A program made the position numbers and the translations under genes. A stretch of 64,000 bases of DNA from Flavobacterium sp. ACN2. GTDB lineage: Bacteria > Bacteroidota > Bacteroidia > Flavobacteriales > Flavobacteriaceae. Below are positions 1 to 7,653 of the stretch, one piece after another. Location: the NCBI RefSeq assembly GCF_002303885.1, contig NZ_MRCM01000018.1, positions 1 to 64,000 of the forward strand, read 5' to 3'. Position 1 is the first letter of the stretch; every line of letters begins with the position of its first letter. Under the pieces are notes generated by a model. The model ran no database searches. It had not been told where the DNA came from and saw only the letters and a list, made by a program, of their open reading frames with translations.

Positions 1-59
1 TCAAAGTGGTCGACTAAAAAATCAGGAAGCATAAATTTTAAAAGCTCTATAGGATCCAT
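1..59 (-). CDS. ISAon1-like transposase N-terminal region protein, partial
   Basis: An ATG at 59 on the minus strand opens a frame reading MDPIELLKFMLPDFLVDHF that runs off the left edge. This N-terminus is the type I know from the short first ORF of ISAon1-like insertion sequences in Bacteroidota, where it precedes the main transposase ORF. Only 19 residues are visible, so the family call is by resemblance. The transposase itself and the far end of the element would lie outside the window. I found no terminal inverted repeat between the start codon and the next gene at 189. Confidence 0.5.
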   Translation of the reverse strand, partial: MDPIELLKFMLPDFLVDHF

Positions 60-188
60 CTTAAATTCTTAGAGTACAAATCTCTTATTTTATTTTGACA
101 TTCCTCCCCAAGATTTGTTCTTGATCCGTTTTAATCAGAAATTTTATATTTTTACTTCTATATTTAACTGTAAATCTCATTTTCAGCT

Positions 189-641
189 ATGCAAAATGTT
201 TTTCTTAAAGAAGATTGTGATCAATTTGTTACTAGAATTAATGAGCTTAAAACAGATTCTCTACCGCTTTGGGGAAAAATGTCTGTCGATCAAATGCTGG
301 CTCATTGTAACGTTACATACGAAATGGTTTATGATAATATCCATTCGAAACCAAATGCTTTCATAAAACTTCTGTTAAAGCTATTGGCTAAAAATAAAGT
401 GGTAAGTGAAACTCCTTATCCAAGAAGCCTTGGTACAGCTCCGCAATTTATTATTAAAGGAAATTGTGATTTTGAGCTAGAAAAAAGCAGACTAATTTCC
501 TATATTCAAAAAACGCAAGAATTAGGCGAAAAAGAGTTTGAAGGAAAAGAATCTCTTTCTTTTGGTAAGTTGTCTTCTAAAGAGTGGAATAATATGTTTG
601 CAAAACATTTGGATCACCATTTATCTCAATTTGGTGTTTAA
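189..641 (+). CDS. DUF1569 domain protein (DinB-like fold)
   Basis: A 150-residue soluble protein without a signal peptide. The segment WGKMSVDQMLAHC near residues 34-46 and the C-terminal KHLDHHLSQFGV are hallmarks of DUF1569, a branch of the DinB/YfiT-like four-helix superfamily. The His residues in these segments (one in the first, a cluster at the end) are the likely metal ligands by analogy with that fold. Substrate and role are unknown. It lies 14 bases upstream of a small secreted protein and may share its transcript. Confidence 0.75.
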   Translation: MQNVFLKEDCDQFVTRINELKTDSLPLWGKMSVDQMLAHCNVTYEMVYDNIHSKPNAFIKLLLKLLAKNKVVSETPYPRSLGTAPQFIIKGNCDFELEKSRLISYIQKTQELGEKEFEGKESLSFGKLSSKEWNNMFAKHLDHHLSQFGV

Positions 642-655
642 ATAATTTTATAGCT

Positions 656-1090
656 ATGAGAATTTATACCCTTATGCTTTTTCTTCTTTTAGGATTATCT
701 TCTAATGCTCAAAAGCAAGAAGTTCAAAAATGCATTGAATCTTTTTTTGAAGGATTTCATCAGAGAGATTCAACAAAGATCAAATTGGTTTGTTCGGATA
801 AAATGATATTGCAGTCTATTAGCGAAAGCACTGCCAAAGGAAATAAATTATCTGATGAAAGTGCAAAAGAGTTTTATAAGTCTATTGCATCTATTCCTTC
901 AAACATGAAATTCCAAGAAAAAATATTGAGTTATACTATTCAGATTGATGGAACAATGGCGCATGTTTGGGCACCATATGAATTTTATTTAAATGATAAA
1001 TTAAGCCATTCTGGTGTAAATGCTTTTACTTTATTTAAAGAAAAAGAGTCCTGGAAGATAATCTATTTGATTGATACAAGAAGAAAATAA
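656..1090 (+). CDS. Secreted NTF2-like (SnoaL/DUF4440-type) protein
   Basis: A 144-residue protein with a typical signal peptide (about residues 1-18, ending SSNAQ). The mature part follows the NTF2-like cone fold: an N-terminal helix (EVQKCIESFFEGFHQRDSTKIK), a middle containing SESTAKG, and C-terminal strands ending GVNAFTLFKEKESWKIIYLIDTRRK. Such proteins are often small-ligand binding or enzymatic, but no catalytic set is evident here. The last codon abuts the stop codon of the convergent nth gene with no spacer, so no terminator separates them. Confidence 0.65.
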   Translation: MRIYTLMLFLLLGLSSNAQKQEVQKCIESFFEGFHQRDSTKIKLVCSDKMILQSISESTAKGNKLSDESAKEFYKSIASIPSNMKFQEKILSYTIQIDGTMAHVWAPYEFYLNDKLSHSGVNAFTLFKEKESWKIIYLIDTRRK

Positions 1091-1741
1091 TTAATTTTTA
1101 AGGATTTCGGTATTGTAGTATAAGCAAATATCAGTTAAAAGACATTCAGGGCATTTAGGTTTAGGTCTGCAGATTTCGCGACCTAGAAATGAAATTGCCA
1201 TTCCTATTTCTGACCAAATATTTTTCGGTAAAGCCTGCATTAAATCTTTTTCTACTTTATTACCATCTTTAGATTCTTTAATTATTCCAATTCTTGGCGC
1301 AACTCTTATTACATGTAAGTCCGCAATAATTCCTTCAGCTGGCTGGCCAGTTTCTCTTAAAATCACGTTTGCAGATTTTCTTCCAATACCTTTCAATGCA
1401 GTTAATCCTGACATGGTTAAAGGAATATTGTTATCCTCTTTTATGGTTTTTGCAATATCCAAAAGCCATTGTGCTTTAGTTCCGTGATTTCGAACTTTAG
1501 TGATATAAGGCAAAAAAGTTTCTAAATCGGTTTTTGATAGACTTTTTAGCGTTGGGAATTTTTCAAATAAAGCTGGTGCAATTGAGTTGATATTGGCATC
1601 AGAATCTTGAGCAGACAAAACAACCATCACTAATAACTGATATGGATTTTGGTAATCTAGTGGATGTTTTTTGTTTTTATACTTTTTTAAAATTGGTTTT
1701 AATTTAGTTTCCCAATCTAATGTTTCTCCAAATAAATCCAT
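1091..1741 (-). CDS. nth: Endonuclease III (HhH-GPD DNA glycosylase/AP lyase)
   Basis: A 216-residue base-excision-repair glycosylase that removes oxidised pyrimidines and cleaves abasic sites by beta-elimination. The helix-hairpin-helix LTALKGIGRKSANVILRE (about 113-130) carries the catalytic Lys122. Asp141 in IIADLHVIRV matches the catalytic Asp. Four cysteines (191, 197, 200, 206) form the C-terminal iron-sulphur loop. Their spacing here is C-X5-C-X2-C-X5-C, one residue shorter in the first gap than in E. coli Nth (X6). Length is normal for the family. It lies 46 bases downstream of the hydrolase gene on the same strand and may be co-transcribed with it. Confidence 0.92.
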   Translation of the reverse strand: MDLFGETLDWETKLKPILKKYKNKKHPLDYQNPYQLLVMVVLSAQDSDANINSIAPALFEKFPTLKSLSKTDLETFLPYITKVRNHGTKAQWLLDIAKTIKEDNNIPLTMSGLTALKGIGRKSANVILRETGQPAEGIIADLHVIRVAPRIGIIKESKDGNKVEKDLMQALPKNIWSEIGMAISFLGREICRPKPKCPECLLTDICLYYNTEILKN

Positions 1742-1787
1742 TTTCTAATTCTCTTTAATGTTGATATTTAAATAGTTATCTATAAAG

Positions 1788-2654
1788 TTAATTGATTTTA
1801 ATGAATTCTAGAATTTTTTTGATAACATTTTGATTTCCAAGTATTTTCCTGTGGCCTAATCCGTCGGTTAAAAATAAAGATCCATTTTTAAGATTTTCAT
1901 AAATATGCTTTCCCGCTTTTACAGATACCTCGGGATCATCATTATCATGTATAACCAAAACAGGAATATTGATTTTTTGAGCTGCTCGATAGGCTGAAAA
2001 ATCATCCATTATTACTTGGTATTTACTTTCAAAAGAATCTCTCAAATGATTGCTAATTTCTTTTCGCAAACCCAGTTTAGAAGTGAATTCATCTAAAATA
2101 TCTTGGATAATATCACCACTTCCTATAATTACAGCTTTTTCTACTTTAAATCCATCTTTAATTGCATTTAGAACTGACATTCCGCCTAAAGAATGACCAA
2201 TTGCAATTTCAAAAGGGCCAAATTGTTTTTCTATTTCTAATATAGAGGCTATAAACTCTGACATTATTGTTGTTTTTCCTTTTGATTTTCCATGTGCAGG
2301 AGCGTCAAAACTAACTGTTGAATAGCCTTTGTTCAAAAGTTCATCAGCAATTTTAAAGAGTTGCGTTCCTCTTCCAGACCAGCCATGTACCAATAAAACT
2401 TTGCGTTCACTTTGCCCGTATGCATATGTAACAATACTTTTATCAATTGAAGGGACATAGATTAATTCTTGAATGCTTTTAGCATCCATTTCTAATTCTC
2501 TTTTTGGAACTTTATGCTTGATAGGAGTTGTAAAAATCTTTGCAGCAAATTTTGTAACTAATTTTGTGGATATAAAAGCACAAATTTTCGCAGATATTAT
2601 AATAATCTTAGGAATTTTTAATGATTTAGTAGGATTAATTGCCTTTTTTGCCAT
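1788..2654 (-). CDS. Alpha/beta hydrolase
   Basis: A 288-residue alpha/beta-hydrolase-fold protein. The oxyanion-hole motif HGW is at 90-92 and the nucleophile elbow GHSLGG at 153-158, giving Ser155. The acid is probably Asp239 or Asp240 (IHDNDDPEVS) and the base His268 (GLGHRK). A basic, hydrophobic segment at residues 11-40 may attach it to the membrane; there is no cleavable signal peptide. The substrate cannot be read from sequence. The gene is divergent from glgA, with about 115 bases between start codons. Confidence 0.85.
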   Translation of the reverse strand: MAKKAINPTKSLKIPKIIIISAKICAFISTKLVTKFAAKIFTTPIKHKVPKRELEMDAKSIQELIYVPSIDKSIVTYAYGQSERKVLLVHGWSGRGTQLFKIADELLNKGYSTVSFDAPAHGKSKGKTTIMSEFIASILEIEKQFGPFEIAIGHSLGGMSVLNAIKDGFKVEKAVIIGSGDIIQDILDEFTSKLGLRKEISNHLRDSFESKYQVIMDDFSAYRAAQKINIPVLVIHDNDDPEVSVKAGKHIYENLKNGSLFLTDGLGHRKILGNQNVIKKILEFIKIN

Positions 2655-2769
2655 TTCAATAAAACTTATTTAAAAGAAGGATTTTGCTTGTTTTTTTGCT
2701 AAATTTAAAAAACATAAAAGTAGTATATAAATGATTGCTTCTTATGATAATCCTAAATTAATTTCTGAA

Positions 2770-4197
2770 ATGGAAATATTTCATATTAGCGCAGAATGTT
2801 ATCCTGTAGCAAAGGTTGGCGGATTAGGCGATGTAGTGGGTGCATTGCCAAAATATCAACAAGCTGCTGGCCATTCTGTTAGAGTTGTAATTCCTTGTTA
2901 TGACACGAAGTTTAAAAAGGAAAATGATTTTGAATGTGTTCATTGGGGTACAATTGAATTAGGAAATTTTAGTTTTCCGTTTAGTGTACTAAAAGAAAAA
3001 ACAGATAAGTTAGGTTTTGAATTATATCTAATAGAGATTAATGAATTATTTAATCGTCCGAATATTTATGGTTACGAAGATGATATCGAAAGATTTTTAT
3101 CTTTTCAGATTGCCACATTGGATTGGATTATAGCACGGAATAAAACGCCAGATGTTATTAATTGTCATGATCATCATACAGGCATTATTCCATTTTTACT
3201 TCAGTTTTCTTATAAATATGAAAGTTTAAAAAATGTAAAAACACTTATAACGATTCATAATGGCTTATATCAAGGCTGGTTTGGTTTTGATAAATTATAT
3301 TATCTGCCAAAATTTGATTTGAGACATGTTGGTTTTTTAGAATGGAGCAATTCTATCAACTCTTTAGCAGTTGCCATTAAATGCGCCAATGCCGTAACTA
3401 CAGTATCTCCAAGCTATTTAAATGAAATTAATATTTCAGCAAATGGTTTAGAATCTTTATTTAATTCTGTTAGAAATAAATCTAAAGGAATTTTAAATGG
3501 AATTGATATTGAAGTTTGGAATCCGATGAAAGATCAAATGATTCAGGAGAATTATTCTATTGAAGATTTTGAAGCTGGAAAAAGAAAGAATAAAGAGAAA
3601 CTGTGCGAACAATTTGAGCTAGATCCATCAAAGCCATTATTTAGCTTTATTGGCCGATTGTTTGAAGAAAAAGGAGGTGATTTGCTTCCGCTTGCTGCTG
3701 CTTTGGCTTTATCTGAAAATTTTGAGGAAATTAACATCTTGATTTTAGGTTCAGGAAATGCAGAGATTGAAACGCAGTTAACTCAGTTGCGAAATGATTA
3801 CAAAGGAAATTACAATGTTTTTATAGGTTATAATGAAGATTTAGCGCATTTGATGTATGCAGGTTCAGATTATATTTTAATGCCTTCTAGGGTAGAACCT
3901 TGTGGATTAAATCAGATGTATGCGATGCGTTACGGAACTATTCCGATTGTTAGAAGAACTGGAGGGTTAAGAGATACGGTTGTTGATTTTGGAGATGAAG
4001 GAAATGGCATTTGTCATGATCAGGCTTCTGTAGCCGACATATGCTATTCAATAAATCGTGCTGTTAGGTTGTATGAGGATAAAATAAATTTCAATGAAGT
4101 TTTAAAAAGAGGAATGTCAGCAGATCATTCCTGGGAAAGAGTTTGCCAAGAATATATCGAAATATACAACTTAATAATTCAGCAAAATGAAATTTAA
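2770..4197 (+). CDS. glgA: Glycogen synthase (GT5, ADP-glucose type)
   Basis: Transfers glucose from ADP-glucose to growing alpha-1,4-glucan chains. The ADP-glucose binding motif KVGGLGDV sits at residues 15-22 if translation starts at 2770, the same Lys15 position as in E. coli GlgA; that is why I prefer this ATG to the in-frame ATG at 2731. The C-terminal GT-B half carries GRLFEEKGGDLL and the donor-site region MPSRVEPCGLNQMYAMRYG followed by RRTGGLRDTV. Length (475 residues) is normal. The stop overlaps the start of glgC by 11 bases, so the two are translationally coupled. Confidence 0.95.
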   Translation: MEIFHISAECYPVAKVGGLGDVVGALPKYQQAAGHSVRVVIPCYDTKFKKENDFECVHWGTIELGNFSFPFSVLKEKTDKLGFELYLIEINELFNRPNIYGYEDDIERFLSFQIATLDWIIARNKTPDVINCHDHHTGIIPFLLQFSYKYESLKNVKTLITIHNGLYQGWFGFDKLYYLPKFDLRHVGFLEWSNSINSLAVAIKCANAVTTVSPSYLNEINISANGLESLFNSVRNKSKGILNGIDIEVWNPMKDQMIQENYSIEDFEAGKRKNKEKLCEQFELDPSKPLFSFIGRLFEEKGGDLLPLAAALALSENFEEINILILGSGNAEIETQLTQLRNDYKGNYNVFIGYNEDLAHLMYAGSDYILMPSRVEPCGLNQMYAMRYGTIPIVRRTGGLRDTVVDFGDEGNGICHDQASVADICYSINRAVRLYEDKINFNEVLKRGMSADHSWERVCQEYIEIYNLIIQQNEI

Positions 4198-5467
4198 AAA
4201 GAAAAATGTAGTTGCCATTATTTTAGGAGGTGGACAAGGTTCACGTTTATTTCCATTAACAGAAACAAGATCGAAACCTGCAGTTCCCATTGGTGGAAAA
4301 TATCGTTTGGTCGACATTCCGATTTCTAATTGTATCAATTCTGATATTTTTAAAATATTTGTTTTGACGCAATTTAACTCCGCCTCTCTAAATGCTCACA
4401 TTAAAAACACTTTTAATTTTAGTATTTTAAGTCAGTCCTTTGTAGATATTTTGGCGGCAGAACAGACTCCAGACAATCCAACCTGGTTTCAAGGAACAGC
4501 AGATGCTGTAAGACAATGTATGTCACATTTCTTGAAACATGATTTTGACCATGCTTTAATTCTTTCGGGGGATCAATTATATCAAATGGATTTTAACGAA
4601 ATGCTTGAAGCACATATTGCGGCTGATGCAGAAATCTCTATTGCAACGTTGCCTGTAAATGCTAAAGACGCTCCCGAATTTGGAATTTTAAAGACCAATC
4701 ACGAAAGTGTTATTGAAGCTTTTATTGAAAAACCACATCCATCGCTATTGCCTGAATGGGAATCGGAGGTGAGCGAACAAATGCAGGAAAAAGGTAAAAA
4801 ATACCTTGCCTCAATGGGAATTTATATTTTTAATAAATCTTTGCTACAGGAGCTAATGGCTGACCAAGAAACAAAAGATTTTGGTAAAGAAATTATTCCG
4901 CAATCGGTTGGAAAACATAAAATATTAAGTTATCAATATGAAGGTTATTGGACAGATATCGGGAATATAGAATCATTTTTTGAAGCTAATATTGGCTTAA
5001 CAGCAGATATTCCAGAATTTAATTTATTCGATAACGAAAATAAAATTTTCACTAGACCAAGATTATTGCCTCCGTCTAAATTTAGAAACTCAATAATCAA
5101 CCAATCTTTAATTTCTGAGGGATGTATTATTAATGCCAAAGAGATTAAAAGTTCGGTTATAGGAATTCGTTCTCGAATTGGTGAAGGAACTGTTTTGGAG
5201 AATTGTTACGTTATGGGGAACGATTTTTATCAAGATCTAGAAGAATTGAACCACGAAAGCAGCATCAATAAAATACATGTTGGAATAGGCGAAAACTGCT
5301 TTATTAAAAATGCTTTGGTTGATAAAAATGTGCGTATTGGAAACAATGTTCATATTAGCGGAGGTAAACATTTAGATAATTTTACTAACGAATTGTACAG
5401 CATTAAAGACGGAATTGTCGTAGTCAAAAAAGGAGTCACACTTGCAGACAATTTTAGAATTGAATAA
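4187..5467 (+). CDS. glgC: Glucose-1-phosphate adenylyltransferase
   Basis: Makes ADP-glucose from ATP and glucose-1-phosphate, the committed step of bacterial glycogen synthesis. The nucleotidyltransferase signature GGGQGSRLFPLT is at 14-25, followed by the SKPAVPIGGKYRLVDIPISNC segment found in all GlgC proteins. The C-terminal third (about residues 290-426) has the imperfect hexapeptide repeats of a left-handed beta helix (for example IGIRSRIGEGTVLENC, VDKNVRIGNNVHI). The 426-residue length is typical. It overlaps glgA by 11 bases and is separated from glgB by 91 bases of repeat-like DNA. Confidence 0.95.
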   Translation: MKFKKKNVVAIILGGGQGSRLFPLTETRSKPAVPIGGKYRLVDIPISNCINSDIFKIFVLTQFNSASLNAHIKNTFNFSILSQSFVDILAAEQTPDNPTWFQGTADAVRQCMSHFLKHDFDHALILSGDQLYQMDFNEMLEAHIAADAEISIATLPVNAKDAPEFGILKTNHESVIEAFIEKPHPSLLPEWESEVSEQMQEKGKKYLASMGIYIFNKSLLQELMADQETKDFGKEIIPQSVGKHKILSYQYEGYWTDIGNIESFFEANIGLTADIPEFNLFDNENKIFTRPRLLPPSKFRNSIINQSLISEGCIINAKEIKSSVIGIRSRIGEGTVLENCYVMGNDFYQDLEELNHESSINKIHVGIGENCFIKNALVDKNVRIGNNVHISGGKHLDNFTNELYSIKDGIVVVKKGVTLADNFRIE

Positions 5468-5558
5468 AGACTGAAAATTCCAATATAAATATTCCAAATT
5501 CCAATTTTTAAAATCCCAAATTCCAAATTCGATAACAATTATCTCTTAAACCAACCAT
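5468..5558. repeat. ATTCCAAATTCCA-type intergenic repeat, half copy
   Basis: The 91-base gap between glgC and glgB contains four tandem-like copies of ATTCCAA/ATTCCA (about 5477-5530), the same unit that forms palindromic terminators at 19003 and 33777. Here only one arm is present, so it cannot form the hairpin and should not stop transcription into glgB. Confidence 0.5.
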
Positions 5559-7463
5559 ATGACTAAAGTAATCCCACATTCTCTTTTTACTGACTTTGAC
5601 ATAGATTTATTCAAAGCGGGAAAACACTTCAGATTATATGAAAAACTTGGAGCTCATTTAATTGAAGTAGATGGAGTAAAAGGTGTTTATTTTGCTGTTT
5701 GGGCTCCTACGGCTCATTCTGTTTCAGTTGTTGGAGATTTTAATTATTGGACGCAGGGCGAACATGTTTTAAACGTCCGCTGGGATTCTTCTGGAATCTG
5801 GGAAGGATTTATTCCTGATATTTCAAAAGGGGCGTTTTACAAATACAAGATTCAATCTAGTATAAATGGCGTAATTACCGAAAAGGCCGATCCGTTTGCG
5901 CGTTATTGCGAAAAACCGCCTCATACTGCATCTGTAGTTTGGGATCTGGATTATAAATGGAAAGATGATAATTGGATGCAAAATCGTCAGGATTATAATG
6001 CTTTGGATAAACCCTATTCGGTTTACGAAGTGCATTTGGGGTCTTGGAGACGAGGAGAACATAATCGTTTTTTGACTTATCTTGAATTTGCCGATGATTT
6101 GGTAAAATATATAAAAGAAACTGGTTTTACGCATGTTGAGTTTATGCCAATTATGGAATATCCTTATGACCCTTCTTGGGGTTATCAGCTTACAGGGTAT
6201 TTTGCACCAACTTCCCGTTTTGGAAAACCACAAGATTTTATGGTTCTGGTTGATCGATTGCATCAAGAGGGAATTGGAGTGATTTTAGACTGGGTTCCGT
6301 CACATTTTCCTGATGATGCACATGGTTTAGGGTATTTTGACGGTTCTCATTTATACGAACATCCAGATCGAAGAAAAGGATATCACCCAGATTGGAAAAG
6401 TTTAGTTTTTAATTATGGTAGAAATGAAGTTCGAGCTTTTTTAATAAGTAATGCTGTTTTTTGGCTTCAAAATTATCATATCGACGGACTTCGTGTTGAC
6501 GCTGTAGCTTCGATGTTATATCTCGATTATTCTCGAAAGGATGGCGAATGGGAAGCCAATATTTATGGCGGAAGGGAAAATCTGGATTCTATTAGCTTTC
6601 TTAAAGAATTTAATGAAGTAATCTATTCTAATTTTAATGGTATTCAAACTATTGCTGAAGAGAGCACTTCATTTCCTATGGTTTCAAGACCAACATCTGT
6701 TGGAGGTTTAGGTTTTGGAATGAAATGGATGATGGGTTGGATGCATGACACTTTAAAGTATTTTCAAAAAGAAACCGTTTATAGAAAATACCATCAGAAT
6801 GAATTGACTTTTTCGATGACATATGCTTTTACTGAAAATTTCATGCTTCCATTTTCTCATGACGAAGTAGTATATGGTAAAAATTCTCTTATTTATAAAA
6901 TGCCTGGCGACGAATGGCAGCGCTTTGCAAATTTGAGATTATTGTACGGGTATATGTTTACGCATCCAGGAACAAAACTTTTGTTTATGGGAGCTGAGTT
7001 TGGTCAGACAAGTGAGTGGAATTTTGAACAAAGTTTAGATTGGCATTTGCTTCAGTATGATTTTCATTCTGGAATAAAAAGTTTGATTACCGATTTAAAT
7101 CAATTGTACAAATCACAGCCAGCATTATACGAAAAACAATTTAGAGGAGATGGTTTTGAATGGATTAATTATTCAGATCATCAAAATGCTATTTTATCTT
7201 ATATTAGAAAAGGAAATAATCCAGATGAAAATGTGATTGTTGTCTGCAATTTTACTCAAGTCGTTCGCGAAAATTATAGAATTGGTATTCCTAAAAAAGG
7301 CAATTTAAAAGAGATTTTTAATACTGATGCCAAAATATATGGAGGAAGCGGTATAGAAAGTACTAAACCATTAAAAATAGAATCAATTTCGTATGATGGC
7401 CGAGATTTTTCTGTAGAATTGATTTTGCCTCCTTTGAGTGTTGCCGTATATACTTTAAATTAA
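5559..7463 (+). CDS. glgB: 1,4-alpha-glucan branching enzyme (GH13 with CBM48)
   Basis: Introduces alpha-1,6 branches into glycogen. The N-terminal CBM48-like beta sandwich (about 30-110: YFAVWAPTAHSVSVVGDFNYW) precedes the GH13 barrel. Catalytic residues are visible: nucleophile Asp314 in GLRVDAVASM, acid/base Glu367 in TIAEEST, and Asp435 in FSHDEVVYG. A C-terminal all-beta domain ends the 634-residue protein, a normal length for the short type without an extra N1 domain. With glgA and glgC it completes the glycogen synthesis pathway. Confidence 0.95.
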   Translation: MTKVIPHSLFTDFDIDLFKAGKHFRLYEKLGAHLIEVDGVKGVYFAVWAPTAHSVSVVGDFNYWTQGEHVLNVRWDSSGIWEGFIPDISKGAFYKYKIQSSINGVITEKADPFARYCEKPPHTASVVWDLDYKWKDDNWMQNRQDYNALDKPYSVYEVHLGSWRRGEHNRFLTYLEFADDLVKYIKETGFTHVEFMPIMEYPYDPSWGYQLTGYFAPTSRFGKPQDFMVLVDRLHQEGIGVILDWVPSHFPDDAHGLGYFDGSHLYEHPDRRKGYHPDWKSLVFNYGRNEVRAFLISNAVFWLQNYHIDGLRVDAVASMLYLDYSRKDGEWEANIYGGRENLDSISFLKEFNEVIYSNFNGIQTIAEESTSFPMVSRPTSVGGLGFGMKWMMGWMHDTLKYFQKETVYRKYHQNELTFSMTYAFTENFMLPFSHDEVVYGKNSLIYKMPGDEWQRFANLRLLYGYMFTHPGTKLLFMGAEFGQTSEWNFEQSLDWHLLQYDFHSGIKSLITDLNQLYKSQPALYEKQFRGDGFEWINYSDHQNAILSYIRKGNNPDENVIVVCNFTQVVRENYRIGIPKKGNLKEIFNTDAKIYGGSGIESTKPLKIESISYDGRDFSVELILPPLSVAVYTLN

Positions 7464-7609
7464 GTAAAAATCTTGAAATAAGATTTTGTCATTATATCGT
7501 TTCAAAATTATCAAATTGTTGATTTTTTGTTTGGTAATTTGAAGCTCATTCAGAAAAAACGTTTTCGTGAATAAACCTTTTATTCATAGAGCGTTACGAA
7601 CTTTTTTTG

Positions 7610-7617
7610 TATGTTTG
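7610..7617 (+). promoter_or_regulatory. Flavobacterial -7 box upstream of GH31 gene
   Basis: TATGTTTG fits TAnnTTTG and lies 36 bases before the start codon at 7654. I found no TTG at the expected 17-23 base spacing, so this is a partial match. It suggests the GH31 gene can be expressed independently of glgACB. Confidence 0.4.
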
Positions 7618-7653
7618 AGTAGAAGGAAAATGTTAAATTAATTCATTGGAGAT

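Noticed and set aside
115..366. 83-residue frame overlapping the DUF1569 gene
   Set aside because: It is out of frame with a well-recognised domain protein and shows no family pattern.
5823..6266. 147-residue minus-strand frame inside glgB
   Set aside because: Complement of strongly conserved GH13 coding sequence; low-quality composition (many Ile, Phe, His) and no domain.
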